From Ignelater luminosus (lineage: Eukaryota > Arthropoda > Insecta > Coleoptera > Elateridae), in NCBI GenBank assembly GCA_011009095.1, contig VTPC01008277.1, positions 1-64,000 of the forward strand: DNA of 64,000 bases, in the 5' to 3' direction. This document shows, piece by piece, positions 45,803-57,365 of the stretch. Each line of letters starts with the position of its first letter. Positions within the stretch are counted from its first letter, which is position 1. The notes beneath the pieces are model-generated. The model saw nothing but the letters and a program-made list of their open reading frames with translations. It ran no database searches and was not told where the DNA came from. The position numbers and the translations under genes were made by a program.

Positions 45803-48128
45803 CCTATAGTCTAAATCAAATAAGAATAAAGTAGGTGGCACTGCGGTGCAAGGCAGATTTAAGCAGCTGAATGTTCGAAAAGGGCGCCAAATTTAAAATT
45901 GCTTTCTGATAGTGTGTTCAAGTATATGTATAAAAATTAAAAACCAGCAGTTGATGAACTATGAATGAATGAAATAGTAGATCTTTATAATGACAAAGTA
46001 TAATGAATAATTACATAATTATATATCTCTTACGAAGCAAAGGAAATTACAAGTTAACATGTAAATATTTATTTATTTAGTTTTTACATAAACAAAAAGG
46101 TAAAAAGCCTGTAGTACAAGTCAATTCAATAATTACAAAACATATTTATAATTAAGAAGCAGGAGTTGTAGGTACTGTATGTAACAATAGTGCATCCATT
46201 TTACTGTTTGTGTATTTATACTTGTGGTAATCACTCTACCTCCATATCATTGTCAGCAGAATCCTCCTCGCTAGAACTCTCCGACTGTAAATTAATCACA
46301 ATTTTCTCAACCGCTTGTCTGTTATTCCGTCTAAATCCCACATATGATTCTCTTCACGTATTACATGATTTACACAATCATTCCACTTTTCTGCAGTTAC
46401 ACCAGCAAATACGTTCGATTATTAACAGCAACATGTTGCTTAACTTGAGCCCATAGTAACTCAACAGGATTCAGATTACAGTGATACGGTAGTAATCTTA
46501 AAATTAATCTTGCACTCTTTCTAATAAGTTCATCGATGACATATGGTGTTGGATGTGATGACACATACTGTTTTACCAATTCTAATAATTGCAATTTCAA
46601 TAAATTATCTTCTGGTGTAATTTCCTTGCCATGAAGCCAATCAATAATCTGATCTTTTCTCCAATTCCGAGTGGGTACTTTATCAGCTTTAACACTTTGA
46701 TAAGGGGCATTGTCCATTACAATGACTGAATGAGGTTCTAATTTAGGTAGGATCCCTTCCAACCACATTTTAAAAACTTCTCCATCCAGGTCTTGATGAT
46801 AATCACCTATAAACATTCAAATAATTTATTGTAATAAAAAACATACAAAACACAATTCAGTTCTCACCTGTCTTTTGGGATTCAAAAGTTAGAAGTCCTC
46901 CATCAACAAAGCCAGAATCACTACCGATGTGAACAACTATTAACGATTCCAGTCGAAAGGCCTTCAAATAATGCTTGTCTGGCAGTTTTAATGGTAGTAT
47001 CATGCCAAACTTTGCTTCCCACATGTCCTACATTAATCCATGTTTCATCTGTGTAATAAATCGTTCTTCCTTCCTCTCGGTATTGTTTAATAGCAGTTAA
47101 ATATATTCTTCTCTACAAAACAATAGTTGGCTTTTCAATTAAAATCGTTTTTCTTGTACGTTTATAATATTTGAATCCTAATTTTATTAACGTTCTATGT
47201 AATGTTAAATAACTAAAATTTGGTAAATGAATTGTCTTCGTTAACAGCTTGTAGTATTTTTCCTACAGTTGGAACTTCATTTCGAAAAAAAAAATGTGCA
47301 TGTTTTCGTATGGCAGATTTCTTGAATCTTCAAGTTTCTGAAAACATGTTTTTGATTCCCTAGTTTTCTTAGGAGATCGTACCAATCCAGAAGCTTCCAT
47401 TTGTTAATTATATTCCACATCGTATTCTGTCCGATCCCAACTTCAGCCGACGTTTGCTTGGCTGCACAAGTCTTACTGTTGTTTTGTAAATATTTTAAAT
47501 AGACATGGTAAGCCATAAGTCTCTGACCACTTTTTACGTGTTTTCCTTTGCATTTTTGAAAACTTCGGCTATAATCGCAAATATAACCTGAAATATTACA
47601 TTGATATTTTGATCATTAGGTTGTTATAATTCAAATTATAATTACCTATATAACGATACGCTGAGTTCAATGAGCTCTTAAAAGAACTATTTTAAAATAA
47701 ATAAAAGAATAACAGCAATACCAAAAAAGACGTAAAATGACAAAATTAGAATAACACGCTAACTGACGCTAACCAAACAAGAAGGAAAAAGTGTGGTTAT
47801 ATTACAACTTCACAAAAACCAACGTCGTCATGTCTCCGTTTCTTTTAGGTTTGTCTTATCATCTATTTTTAAGGCATTTATGAAAAGTACGTTATATATT
47901 TTTCAGTTATAAACATTACTAAAAAATTGTTTTACCAGGTATATATCATAAAACATTTTTTTATGTAACTATAAGTAATTTACTTTCGTACATCTGGTAA
48001 CACGGTATTCAATAAAATTACCATATTAAAGTTGTGTAAAACAGACTCATTTATTAACCAATGAGGATGAAGGTCAAGCTGCCCCTATCATTTCTTTCGC
48101 TTTATTCTTATTTGATTTAGACTATAGG
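45803..48128 (-). mobile_element. Tc1/mariner-related element with 26-bp inverted ends
   Basis: CCTATAGTCTAAATCAAATA at 45803, continuing AGAATAAAG, is mirrored by CTTTATTCTTATTTGATTTA and GACTATAGG ending at 48128. Between lies a transposase on the minus strand. The flanking dinucleotides are TA on the left but GC on the right, so a clean TA duplication is not seen at these ends. Confidence 0.75.
46296..47580 (-). pseudogene. IS630/Tc1/mariner-type transposase with DD83E spacing
   Basis: On the minus strand, an N-terminal HTH region (KQTSAEVGIGQNTMWNIINK, 47277-47516) is followed by a middle part with LHRTLIKLGFKYYKRTRKT. Then come YYTDETWINVGHVGSKVW (first catalytic Asp, about 47040-47070) and SGFVDGGLLTF. 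An intron-like or broken segment lies before GDYHQDLDGEVFKMWLE, IVMDNAPYQS (second Asp) and PYHCNLNPVELLWAQVK (Glu). A frameshift near 46400 precedes a C-terminal tail ending at 46296. Counting residues, 83 lie between the second Asp and the Glu, against 34-41 in most Tc1/mariner groups. At least two frame breaks suggest it is inactive. Confidence 0.8.
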
Positions 48129-49396
48129 GCCTCTGACACCCCAGACAAAGTGACTGTATGCCCCCCCAAGGAACGCCTTCTTATAATCTAAACCACTGTA
48201 TGTAATTATGAAAAAAATAGCTCTTATAACCCATCAACAATTTACATTATTACAATATAAAAAACTCTAGTTACGTCAATGAAAAAAGCAATTATTGTAA
48301 AGAGTACAATCATTCTGTCATCGACAAATTAATTTAACATGCTATTTCGTCCCCTCTCCCAGGCGGGTGCCCCTGGGGCATGTTAGCACCGCCACCCCCT
48401 CGCTATACCACTGTCTGTATAGCTGGTTATTTACCATCATTTTATATCAGGTTTAGCAAATTTAATTGTCCTCTGTTCATCTTAACCTATGCTTGATTAG
48501 TTTTAGCTTAAGAATGTTCTGTATTTAGTAGATTTTTAAATTTTTATTTTGATTAATTGCACTTTTTCGTGTTAGATTTTTGATATATTTTGGCAGGTGA
48601 TGCTAGACCATGTTTAATTTCTTCATTCTTTCTAATTTGTTATTAAAATTATCTCCTTTACAGATGAACCTTATTTATTTCGGGTTAATTAATTGGGACA
48701 TTTTGTTAAGATTTTCTCACAGCAGTGCGGCTATTGGGGTGAAGCAACTGAAGCGCCGATTCATCTATTTTTTCTTTCAATAATTTCTAATATTTAATTA
48801 TCTAAGTAATTTCGTTTTTTAGTGTGAAATAGTAAAATCTTGAATAAAATTAATCACGAGAGCAATGCAATTAGCATGAGATAGATACTCAAAACACAAA
48901 TCACAGACGTTCTACCTGTCCCTGTTATGGACCAACACGAACGCAAAGCATAAGGACACTTGCACTAAGCTTAACATTGAGTTGAAGCAATATGAAAATT
49001 CTAGGCGAACGCTTCAACAAGAAGACGCGTTGCCATGACAACAGACTTCCTACGCGGTCGTATGCAGTACAAACACCGGCGATATTGGCCGAGCCAGAAG
49101 CGTTTTTAAAGTAAACGAACAGCGATTCACTATAAGTATACAGCTTTCAGATACGGTGGATCGCATCGGTTATACGTTGCATTTTTTAGTTGCTTTGACG
49201 GTGTTTTTAGTTTTTACGTCATTTAAGATTATCCAAGAAAAATTTCAGTTAAAAAGAAACGATACTGAATGTAAGACAATATTTAATAAAGCTTTGATAA
49301 ACACATATTAATTAAAAAAAGCAAGTTGGAGATGCCTTGTCTGACGAGCAAATATTCGAAAGTTATAAGCTACTATTTTAAGAAATCTTAGATACC
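48129..49396. other. Intergenic DNA, with a possible hAT-type end near 48411
   Basis: In reverse complement, CAGTGGTATAGCGAGGGGGT starts at about 48411 and runs into a G-rich tract; this form is typical of hAT MITE ends. The matching left end was not fixed. No gene is seen in the rest. Confidence 0.35.
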
Positions 49397-49880
49397 ATGT
49401 TGATGCAAATAGACACTAGATTTCAAGACATGGATAAATTGTTATTCATTTCGTTTGNNNNNNNNNNNNNNNNNNNNNNNNNNNNNNNNNNNNNNNNNNN
49501 NNNNNNNNNNNNNNNNNNNNNNNNNNNNNNNNNNNNNNNNNNNNNNNNNNNNNNNNNAAACGAATTAGACCTTATATATTCTGATCAGCAATATAGTAGC
49601 AAGAACCTCCAGAAAGTAGTGCTTTTGTTGCACGACAAAAACAAATATTTAAAGAAGTTCATAAATTATTTTGTCTGATTCTTACCATACCATCAACAAG
49701 TTCGTCAGTAGAAAGAAGTTTCTCGCACTTGAAAAGAATCAAATCATACTTGCGCAATTCAATAGCGCAGGAAAGACTTTTACATTTAGGAAGAATATCC
49801 ATTGAAAAAGGACTCAACCATTTTATGATGATGTCATCAACAAGTTTGCTGCCTTGAAAGATCGAAGAATAGATCTTTTT
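49397..49880 (+). pseudogene. hAT transposase C-terminal relic spanning the 100-N gap
   Basis: The plus-strand frame before the gap (QIDTRFQDMDKLLFISF) and after it (NELDLIYSDQQY) fits the region before the hAT dimerisation domain. After a frame change near 49670 the domain appears at about 49685-49830 as STSSSVERSFSHLKRIKSYL, followed by AQERLLHLGRISIEK. An opposite-strand 87-aa frame over the same stretch is a shadow. The gap removes about 100 bp or an unknown length. Confidence 0.75.
49458..49557. other. Assembly gap (100 N)
   Basis: Exactly 100 undetermined bases, a conventional placeholder; the true length is unknown. Confidence 0.99.
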
Positions 49881-51221
49881 TATTGTTGTAAGTATTTTCT
49901 GATTTTGGGATGAGACAAGCACCTTTTATCTTGTTAAATTTTTGTTCATTTCTAAGATTTCAATGCAAAACGCTTCACCTGTTTCGAAACTCACGAGCCG
50001 CCACTGTCTCACAGTTTTAGAAAATGTGCCTTGTCATTGTGGTTCCTCGAGGAGAGTGACTGTCTTATCTTGCTTACAATATCTCCGCATGTGCGGAACT
50101 CTTCCTATTACTTACTACATCGAGAATTTTTTCGCTTAGTGTAGCTTTACAAATGCTAGTGCGCTCTGTTTTGTACTTCATATTTCTAGAGGGATATGGT
50201 AGTTGCTTTTGAAGCCTCCATGTTTTAATTCTCGTAGAAGCCTTGATGTTCTGAGGGTAAGTTGTATTCTTTGTTTTGTTACTTGGTTGATCTAATTCGA
50301 CTTGATTTCCATATTTAGATTCTAATTTCTAACTCCTAACTTCAGAGGCTTCTAACTTCGAAGTCTCCGGGGCTGCATGCTTCTACTGATTATATGGATT
50401 TTGAAGCATCCACGGCTATATCGCTTCTCCAGTAGCTCTAGTTCTTTTCCACGTGGGTCATCTACATTCTTCGGTAGTCTCCAAAGATGTTTTTGTGTTT
50501 TACATCTTGCTAATTATTAATTTCTTTTGGCTTCTAAACTTTGGCTATATTTATATTTATTCAAGGTATTCTTTTTTTGCTGGTACTGATACAAGAATAG
50601 TGTTTGACATATTTTCATTTTTTGTTAAAAATATTTCCTGGTTAAATTCTGTAAATCTACAATGTTTAGGTTTCACTTATGAGGTTAAACGTGCTATTTT
50701 TAATAAAAAGATTTTTCTCTTTTTGTACAAAAGTTTATTCTATTGTTACATTTGGATTTAATATTTATTGTGTTTACCTATTGGATTAGTATACAGCATG
50801 CCCAATCATTCTTTGAATATAATATTTAAACCCTTAAATCTCGATCAAGATTTTGTCTGAGTCATCGTTGAATCTGAAATCGAATTGAATTAAATATTTA
50901 AATTCTTGTACAATTTTGTGCTTATACCTGATTTATTTTTTTATATTTGTATTAGCGCCCATTATTAGTTGATTGGATTTTTTTGAATATATATATTAAA
51001 TGTCGATGCATTTTTATTGTGCCTATAACTTTCTTACCACACGCTCAAGGCCACCTTCTGAGTTTAGCCGGCCTAAGACCACAAAAGAGGTCTTAGTTAA
51101 TGTAAGTATCATTGTAACGCAAGGTGTCCACTATTCTATATACTTTTTTGTTTGATATCCCTTCGAGAGGTAGAGCACTGAAGGGGCCTACTTAATTAAA
51201 AAAATTTTCTAACTTTGGAAT
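49881..51221. other. Intergenic, no supported gene
   Basis: AT-rich with frames under about 100 aa. The 50453-50761 frame is dominated by Phe/Tyr/Ile from T-rich sequence and is not credible as a membrane protein on its own. Confidence 0.4.
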
Positions 51222-51722
51222 TAACAATGGATTTGACAAAGAAAGTCCATCTTACATTTTTCCCATAGAATGCTTGATTCTCGGGTAAAATTGAACTTTT
51301 CAAAATCCTCTCAAACACAACGGCTTATGCTATCTTAAAGAAAAGATACAATAATTATTCGCATCGCATTGCTCGACAAAAATTAAGCCTGCTTTACGAT
51401 ATACCTTTTTTCCCTAAAGTGAGTTGTCTGTGAGATGCGGAGTATCAAAGTTTAATTGAAAACAAGAAATTTATAATTTTCTTTTACACCCCGCATCTCG
51501 AAAACAGTGCTCTTTGGGAAAAATAATTACGTGGCAAAGCAGGTTTATTTTCTCTCAAAGAATGCGAAACGAATAATAGCATCCTACTTTTAAGATAACA
51601 TACGACCTTACCATAAGCCGTTAAATTTGGGAGGTTTCGGAAAATTCAATTTTACTCTAAAATGACACATTCTACTGAAAAGAAATGCAAAAAGACCTTT
51701 TTTGGTATAACATTGGTAAGTT
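51222..51722. repeat. Foldback of about 500 bp (arms about 240 bp)
   Basis: Centred near 51472, the left arm pairs with the right arm. Landmarks: TAGAATGCTTGATTCTCGGG against its partner near 51660-51680; AACGGCTTATG with CATAAGCCGTT; AAGCCTGCTTTACG with GGCAAAGCAGGTTTA; GAGATGCGG with CCGCATCTC near the centre. No coding frame. Part of the arm is related to 45470-45570, so this is a dispersed family. Confidence 0.8.
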
Positions 51723-51798
51723 TAACTCTTTTTCTTAATTTTAAAGTTGTTTTTTAAATACAAGATCTTTTTACTCTGTACAAGGAATAAATGCTGTT

Positions 51799-52099
51799 TT
51801 CATCCTAGAATAATACACAGGAATTTAGCAAGACATGCGAATGAAATTTCGGCAACGGAGTTGGATAGATACATAATAACTTGGCTCGTTTATTTATAAA
51901 AACACCAAGACAAGAAGCCCAAACAATTGTTTATTGCGTAATTGATAAAACTGTTGGTAAAGAAATAGGGTTGAATTATGCTAAATATAAATTAGCTAAA
52001 GATTTTAGTTCAAAATCGAAAAATGTGAAGAATGATAAAAAACTTTGGAATATTAATTGGAAAATGGTTCTTGAATGTTTACTCTCATACATTATGTAG
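51799..52099 (+). pseudogene. Decayed last exon of an RDH-like SDR, copy E
   Basis: From CATCCTAGAA (against CATCCTGGAG, the HPGA codons of copies B and C) the sequence follows exon 4 with early frame damage and the catalytic half missing. It then reads in frame as MARLFIKTPRQEAQTIVYCV and, after a few residues, KNVKNDKKLWNINWKM, clearly the C-terminal region. Exons 1-3 are not found upstream. It is the most decayed member of the tandem family. Confidence 0.85.
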
Positions 52100-52789
52100 T
52101 ATCTTAATGTCAGTTTTTTAATAAATGGTACTAATAACGTTAAATCCTATATAAGACTTAAACTGTAGTCTGTGCCGCCACTGCCAATATCCATTCATAA
52201 GCGACATCATACAAGTAGTTCAATCGGTTATTATCGTATGCTACTTTTACAAAATATATTATAAGTATACATCCCTCAATTAACCATGTAAAATTCTTTT
52301 AAATTTATCTTATTTGAGTGTGCTACCAAATTTCTAAATTATTAAAAGTGTACCGTGACAAAAAAAGGCTGAGAATCACTCCCATAGACCGAGGATCTCC
52401 CCTGAAGTGCAAATTAACCTAGGTGGGTTCCCTTTGAAACCCTAAATTCTAAATCGACAGGACTGGTACAGGGGGATTCCTTTTGGGAACGTTTTTGACA
52501 AATTAATGAACAAAAACACCCTTCTCAAAGAATTTTACGTTAATGGCAAAAAGTCCCTATTTTATCGCATTTTTCATAAAATTACCGCTATTTTTGAGAC
52601 AAGTTGCTATGATTGGCAACACTGTCCGTGACTAAAATTGTTAGGTTAGGAGTTCGTATTTAAACGACTACAAAGATTGAAATATGTATTGTTGCTGATC
52701 TTTTTTATAATAAAAATAGTAATCTCCACATTCTTTTAAAATGCCGAAAGGTCTATACATTACTTACTATATACAAAATATTTATTTAC
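52100..52789. other. Region upstream of RECQ1-like gene
   Basis: Probable promoter and 5' leader of the helicase lie here, but no TATA box or initiator is distinctive. The ATG at 52741 is out of frame with the helicase start. Confidence 0.4.
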
Positions 52790-54870
52790 ATGTTAAGTAA
52801 TCCCAATATTATTTTAGATTTAAGTGGTGAAATAACACAACTCGACAATGAAATAAAAACTATTGAATCGGAAATATCGAAACTGCAACAAAAAGCTTCG
52901 AAACTGAAAAAGAAAAAACTTGAACTAGAAAAAGAGTTTAATTTAAATAGGAGTTTTGACAAGAAATCGGAAGATCTTTACAGTGGAACTCAATTTCCAT
53001 GGTCAACTCGAGTGCAAACATTATTGGAGGAAAAATTTAAATTAACTACATTCAGACCAACACAGCTTCTTGCTATAAATGCAACATTATCAAAGAAAGA
53101 TCTGCTTTTATTAATGCCTACAGGTGGAGGCAAAAGTTTATGTTATCAGTTACCTGCATTAGTAGGAAATGGAATGACATTGGTGGTATCACCATTACTA
53201 TCTTTAATAGAAGATCAGCAAATTTCATTAAATAAATTAGGTATTGTAGGTAGATCAATTAATTCTAGTACTTCTAAAGAAGACAAAAAACAAATTTATG
53301 AATATATGTCTAAGGGCACAAAACCAGCTATAAAGTTGTTATATGTTACTCCAGAATGGTTAAGTAAAAGTAAAATATTCAAATCCTATTTGCAAAAATG
53401 TCATGCATTAGGTAACTTGAATAAAATTGCTATTGGTAGGTGTATAATTTTTATTAATATATAGCTAATTTGAAAATAAGTAAATTTAATTTCATTCTAG
53501 ATGAAGTTCATTGTTGTTCACAATGGGGTCATGATTTTCGGCCTGATTATCAGTTTCTCAGTCTTTTAAAAGATATGTTTTTTGATGTTCCTATAATAGG
53601 GCTTACAGCTACAGCCACTTTATCTGTTCTTTTAGATGTGCAAAATATGCTAAATATTAAAGGCTGTCTAATATTTCGATCTTCTTTTAATAGACCAAAT
53701 TTATTTTATAAGGTAAATATAGTAAACGTTGATGAAAAACATTATATTATAATAATTCATAAGTTTCTTTGTTAAAGGTTGTGCCCAAGCCAACTCAAAA
53801 TGAAGACTGTTTAAATTACTTAGAAAATATATTAAAAAAAGATTTCCGAAATCAATCTGGCATCATATATGCATTAAGTATCAAAGATACTGAAGAATTA
53901 TCACAAGCTCTGCGTAATAGAGGAATTAGGATTCGTCCCTATCATGCTAATCTAGATGCAAATCTGCGAAGTTCAGTCCATGGAAAATGGTTAAATAATG
54001 AATATCAAGCAGTTGTAGCAACAGTAGCTTTTGGAATGGGAATTGGTACTAATTTGAATAAAAATACTATTTAGTATAATTAAATGTAAAATTATTTAAG
54101 ATAAACCTGATGTTCGTTTTGTTATACATCATTCAATGCCAAAAAGTATGGAAAGTTTATATCAAGAAAGTGGTAGAGCTGGAAGAGATGGAAAACCAGC
54201 AACGTGTATAGTTATGTATCGTTTTAGTGATTATTTTAGAAGCAGCGCTATGGTAAATTCCAAAACGGAAGAAACAAAATTACATTCAGTATTAGAATAT
54301 TGTTTAGATTCTACTACGTAAGTATTTTATTTAAGGTCTTGCTGTAGTAGTACTAAACTTATTTAATTTTTTAGTTGTAGAAGAAAATTGTTAGCTTTAC
54401 ATTTTGATGAAAAGTGGGAATCAGATGTATGTAACAAAATGTGTAATAATTGTAAAGATCACCCAGAAATTGTATACTACAATATTACTTCGGCATGTAA
54501 ATACATATACAGTATTATTGAGAAGGCTGAGAAACAAGATGTGCATCTTACATTATTGAAATTATTGGATGCTTGGTTTAAAACGGGTGATAAAAATTTA
54601 AGGGTAGAAAATGTTAAACAACCTAATGTGGAAAGGCATCATGCTGAGATCATTATAGCATATTTATTAATGAAAGGCTTTTTAATAGATTACAAAAGCT
54701 ATACAGCATATGCTACTAATTGCTACATACAGAAAGGAAGAGGTCGTTGTTTGACTGATGATACTGTTATCGAGATGCCACTCCCAGTGGATATGAAAAT
54801 GAGAGGTTTTGCTAAAAGGAGTGTTTCAGATGTTGCAGATTCTGAAGCTAAACGAATTAAAATAGATTAA
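52790..54870 (+). CDS. RECQL: RECQ1-type ATP-dependent 3'-5' DNA helicase (5 exons, 612 aa)
   Basis: Exons 52790-53435, 53501-53712, 53778-54045, 54101-54317 and 54375-54870 total 1839 bases, all GT-AG introns of 55-65 bp. An N-terminal coiled-coil-like region (residues 15-50) is typical of RECQ1. Motif 0 (FRPTQ) is at 88-92, Walker A TGGGKS at 111-116, and the DEVH box at 216-219, running into the aromatic-rich loop [14 protein letters not shown]. The TATAT motif III and SFNRPNLFY follow, and motif [11 protein letters not shown] is at 397-405. Zinc-binding cysteines are C449, C467, C471 and C474, then a winged-helix region and a basic tail AKRIKID. The family unwinds forked DNA and Holliday-type structures and supports fork restart in the nucleus. 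DEVH rather than DEAH, and the coiled-coil start, favour RECQ1 over BLM, WRN or RECQ5. Length is near the 649 aa of human RECQ1. Appears intact. Confidence 0.93.
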
Positions 54871-54883
54871 TATAAGTTATTGT

Positions 54884-55115
54884 CAGGGCCGGATTTACTA
54901 TGTAGACAATCGAGGCAGTGCTTTATGTTTGCAATATAAAGAATAGAAATCAATAAATAGGGATAGAAAAGAACAAATATTATATAATACAATCTTTCGA
55001 TTTTCTATACCTTTACAAATTTTTAAAAATCTAATTTTTTAGGAAATTTTGCTCTTACATAGGGATCACCATCAGTTTTTGTCTAGAGGCCTCCACCAAA
55101 GTAAATCTGGCCCTG
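54884..55115. mobile_element. 232-bp hAT MITE with perfect 8-bp target duplication GTTATTGT
   Basis: The ends are CAGGGCCGGATTTACT and, inverted, CAGGGCCAGATTTACT. GTTATTGT flanks both sides exactly (54876-54883 and 55116-55123). It starts 13 bp after the stop codon of the helicase gene, so it probably lies in the 3' UTR. Confidence 0.92.
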
Positions 55116-55125
55116 GTTATTGTAA

Positions 55126-55605
55126 GTGATAAGAATAAATTTTTTAAAAACTGAAAAATTGTTTTATTTGATAAGCTGTCTGTTTACTTTTGTTTTGTGC
55201 TATAGCATTCTAGAAGATTTCAGTAAACATCAGCTTTTATCATACGTGAGCATTTTTTTTTTGTTTAAATATAGATGTTTCACAAATAGAAGTGGTTTAG
55301 TATCATTGAAAACAGTTTCGGCTACAAGTGCTCATAAATTATTTCTTGGAGGGAGATGTGAATACACTTCTTTGCTTTTATTTGTTGTCAGATATTTGAA
55401 AGAAATAGAAAAACAGTTTGTAGTTAATAAATTGATCCAGATCCAACTGTCAGTAGAATTTTATAGTGTATGTTTACTTTGGCATGAATTTCAGACAAGT
55501 TTTGTACTAAAAATGGATGCGCAAAAGCATAATAGACATTCAATACAGTGGAAAAGGAGTGCTCATTCTCCATTGGATGCTTCATCAGTTACGTACTGTT
55601 TGTAA
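55126..55605 (+). other. Unassigned 159-codon open frame
   Basis: The frame has an uncharged, hydrophobic N-terminal part and a later part with SATSAHKLFLGGRCEYTSLL and ALLWHEFQTSF-like segments. No family was recognised. A possible acceptor (AAATATAG at about 55275) and donor (TGTAAGTC at 55600) would make 55276-55600 an exon, but there is no partner. It may equally be the helicase 3' UTR or repeat DNA. Confidence 0.2.
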
Positions 55606-56292
55606 GTCTGTTTGAAGACTGAATCTACTAAAAATGGTTTACTATTGCACTACAGGATGGAACAGTTTGTTGGAATTTTAGGAAAAGCCATAAGAGCAAA
55701 TGAGAGGAAATAAGATTTTACTTGATTGGATGAAGGATAAAGCTTACCTGCAGTACTTGTTTGGAGAATTATGATAATGAAGACGGGTAGTTTTTACTTT
55801 TAAAAAAGGCTTAATTGATGTTAAACAGCATCTGGTTGAGTTACAAAGCACCTTCCTAGGAAAGAAGAAGAAATACAGTATATGGACATGTGATCAGCTT
55901 AGAAATCAAAATCCAATGCGTATAATGTTTCTTGTAATAATAAATTTTTGTATTAATTCGAAATTGTCTGAGTGAATACCTCAATCATTCATTTTCTTCT
56001 CTTTATGAAAATTATCTCTAAAAAAGCTATAGGTTCTCTAAATAAATAATGTAAACCAAGTCGAATACAAAAACCAGGTGACGGCCGACTTGAAATTACC
56101 TAAGGAACACACCTTTAAGCTATGCAGTCGAGCCGCGGGACACCCTGTATATCAAAAGAAAAGTATATGAAAATGTTAGGTGCTGTCGTTTTCGTGGGTT
56201 GAGAAAAAGTAGTGGATGGAATATAAAATAAAACTGTAAAAATTTCTGATTTAAGTTTCATTTTTATAATTCATGGTACAGACAGACAAAAA
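55606..56292. other. Intergenic, with one ACACCCTGTATA end
   Basis: ACACCCTGTATA at 56140-56151 may be the terminus of the element whose pogo-like tail is at 56293-56515. Nothing else is supported. Confidence 0.35.
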
Positions 56293-56515
56293 TTATTGAC
56301 AAAAAACGCATATGTAAACCTTACGTTTGTTTCCACTACATTTCTCATGTACCCAACCATCACACACATATTACATTTGATGCATATTCCTTTGCTTTAA
56401 CTTGGAGAAAACAAACCTTCACAAAATAGACATGTAACATCTAAATCAGGTATCTTTGATGCTAAAATACTCGGAGGCATGTCATCGTCTAAAGAATCGT
56501 CATTGATAAAACTAT
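56293..56515 (-). pseudogene. C-terminal zinc finger of a second pogo/Tigger-like transposase
   Basis: On the minus strand an acidic segment (NDDSLDDDMPPSILASKIPD) leads to LDVTCLFCEGLFS. After one frame break it reads KGICIKC and WVHEKCSGNKRKVYICVFCQ, ending with a stop at 56293. The CxxC...CxxC-WVHxxC...CxxC spacing parallels the finger ending the transposase at 13235. The rest of the protein is absent or beyond recognition. Confidence 0.65.
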
Positions 56516-57126
56516 TTTTGTTTAAATAAACCATTAAAAGAATTTTCATATTCTGACTAGGAACTTGATGTAGCTACAGTGTTGGACAGATTAAATTGAA
56601 CAGCACCTGTTAGGTAGGTAATCGGTTGTATCAGATATGTTTGTCGGGCTGCCTAGATTCATCAGGATCGAAATAAGTTATATTTTTAATTTGGTATTTT
56701 TTTTAATTAAATGAGAAATTTGAATAAAGCGACAGTATTACGTGATAAATAATAAACAGATAATTCAAATACAACTAAATGATGGCGACATTTATGAGTG
56801 TAGAAGAATAAGTTGTGAAATTAGAAATAAATTGTGCCAGTTTTATGTTTTAGTTAAATTTTTGTTTTGTAAAATAAAGTAAAGTATCAAAATATGCATA
56901 GAATTTTTTAAATATGTATACAATCAATTTATAAAATACTCTCATGACTAATTAACGAAAAAAGTGTCGCATGTCAGAAAGGTCACGCCTTCAAACAAAA
57001 AGTATGGTGTATTAGTATAAGCTTCAACAGACTAGCGAAGAGTGTTCCCTCTTAAAAACAAAGAGCCCGGATCGAATCCTGATTCTTTCAGTATTTTTTG
57101 ATATTATTTTAAGTTTTGGATTATTT

Positions 57127-57131
<5 letters not shown>

Positions 57132-57181
<50 letters not shown>
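57132..57181. repeat. (TTA)n microsatellite
   Basis: An uninterrupted run of about 16 TTA/ATT triplets. Confidence 0.97.
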
Positions 57182-57294
57182 GTTTACATGTGTGAAATTA
57201 GCATTACATAATAATGCTATTAAGATATTTATTCTTTTAAGAGAGAAATCACTTTTTGAAATGTCTTCATCTGTCTGCAGTTAAATGGCAACTT

Positions 57295-57365
57295 TCCCAA
57301 AAGATGGATACATGGCCTGCTCGATCACCGTATTTGACACCCTCGGGTTATTATGTCTGGGGACC
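57295..57365 (+). pseudogene. Tc1/mariner transposase scrap
   Basis: The frame WPARSPYLTPSGYYVWG matches the WPPRSPDLTPxDFFLWG signature around the third catalytic residue, here with Asp changed to Tyr. Only about 70 bp are recognisable. Confidence 0.65.

Noticed and set aside
49659-49922. 87-aa minus-strand frame after the first gap
   Set aside because: The plus strand carries the recognisable hAT dimerisation domain over the same bases.
50453-50761. 102-aa hydrophobic frame as a membrane protein
   Set aside because: Phe/Ile/Tyr-rich translation is what T-rich non-coding DNA gives; no splice context or motif supports it.
57030-57090. tRNA-like B-box sequence (GGATCGAATCC) before a T-rich run
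   Set aside because: No matching A box, acceptor stem or anticodon stem could be folded by eye; at best a tRNA-derived scrap.
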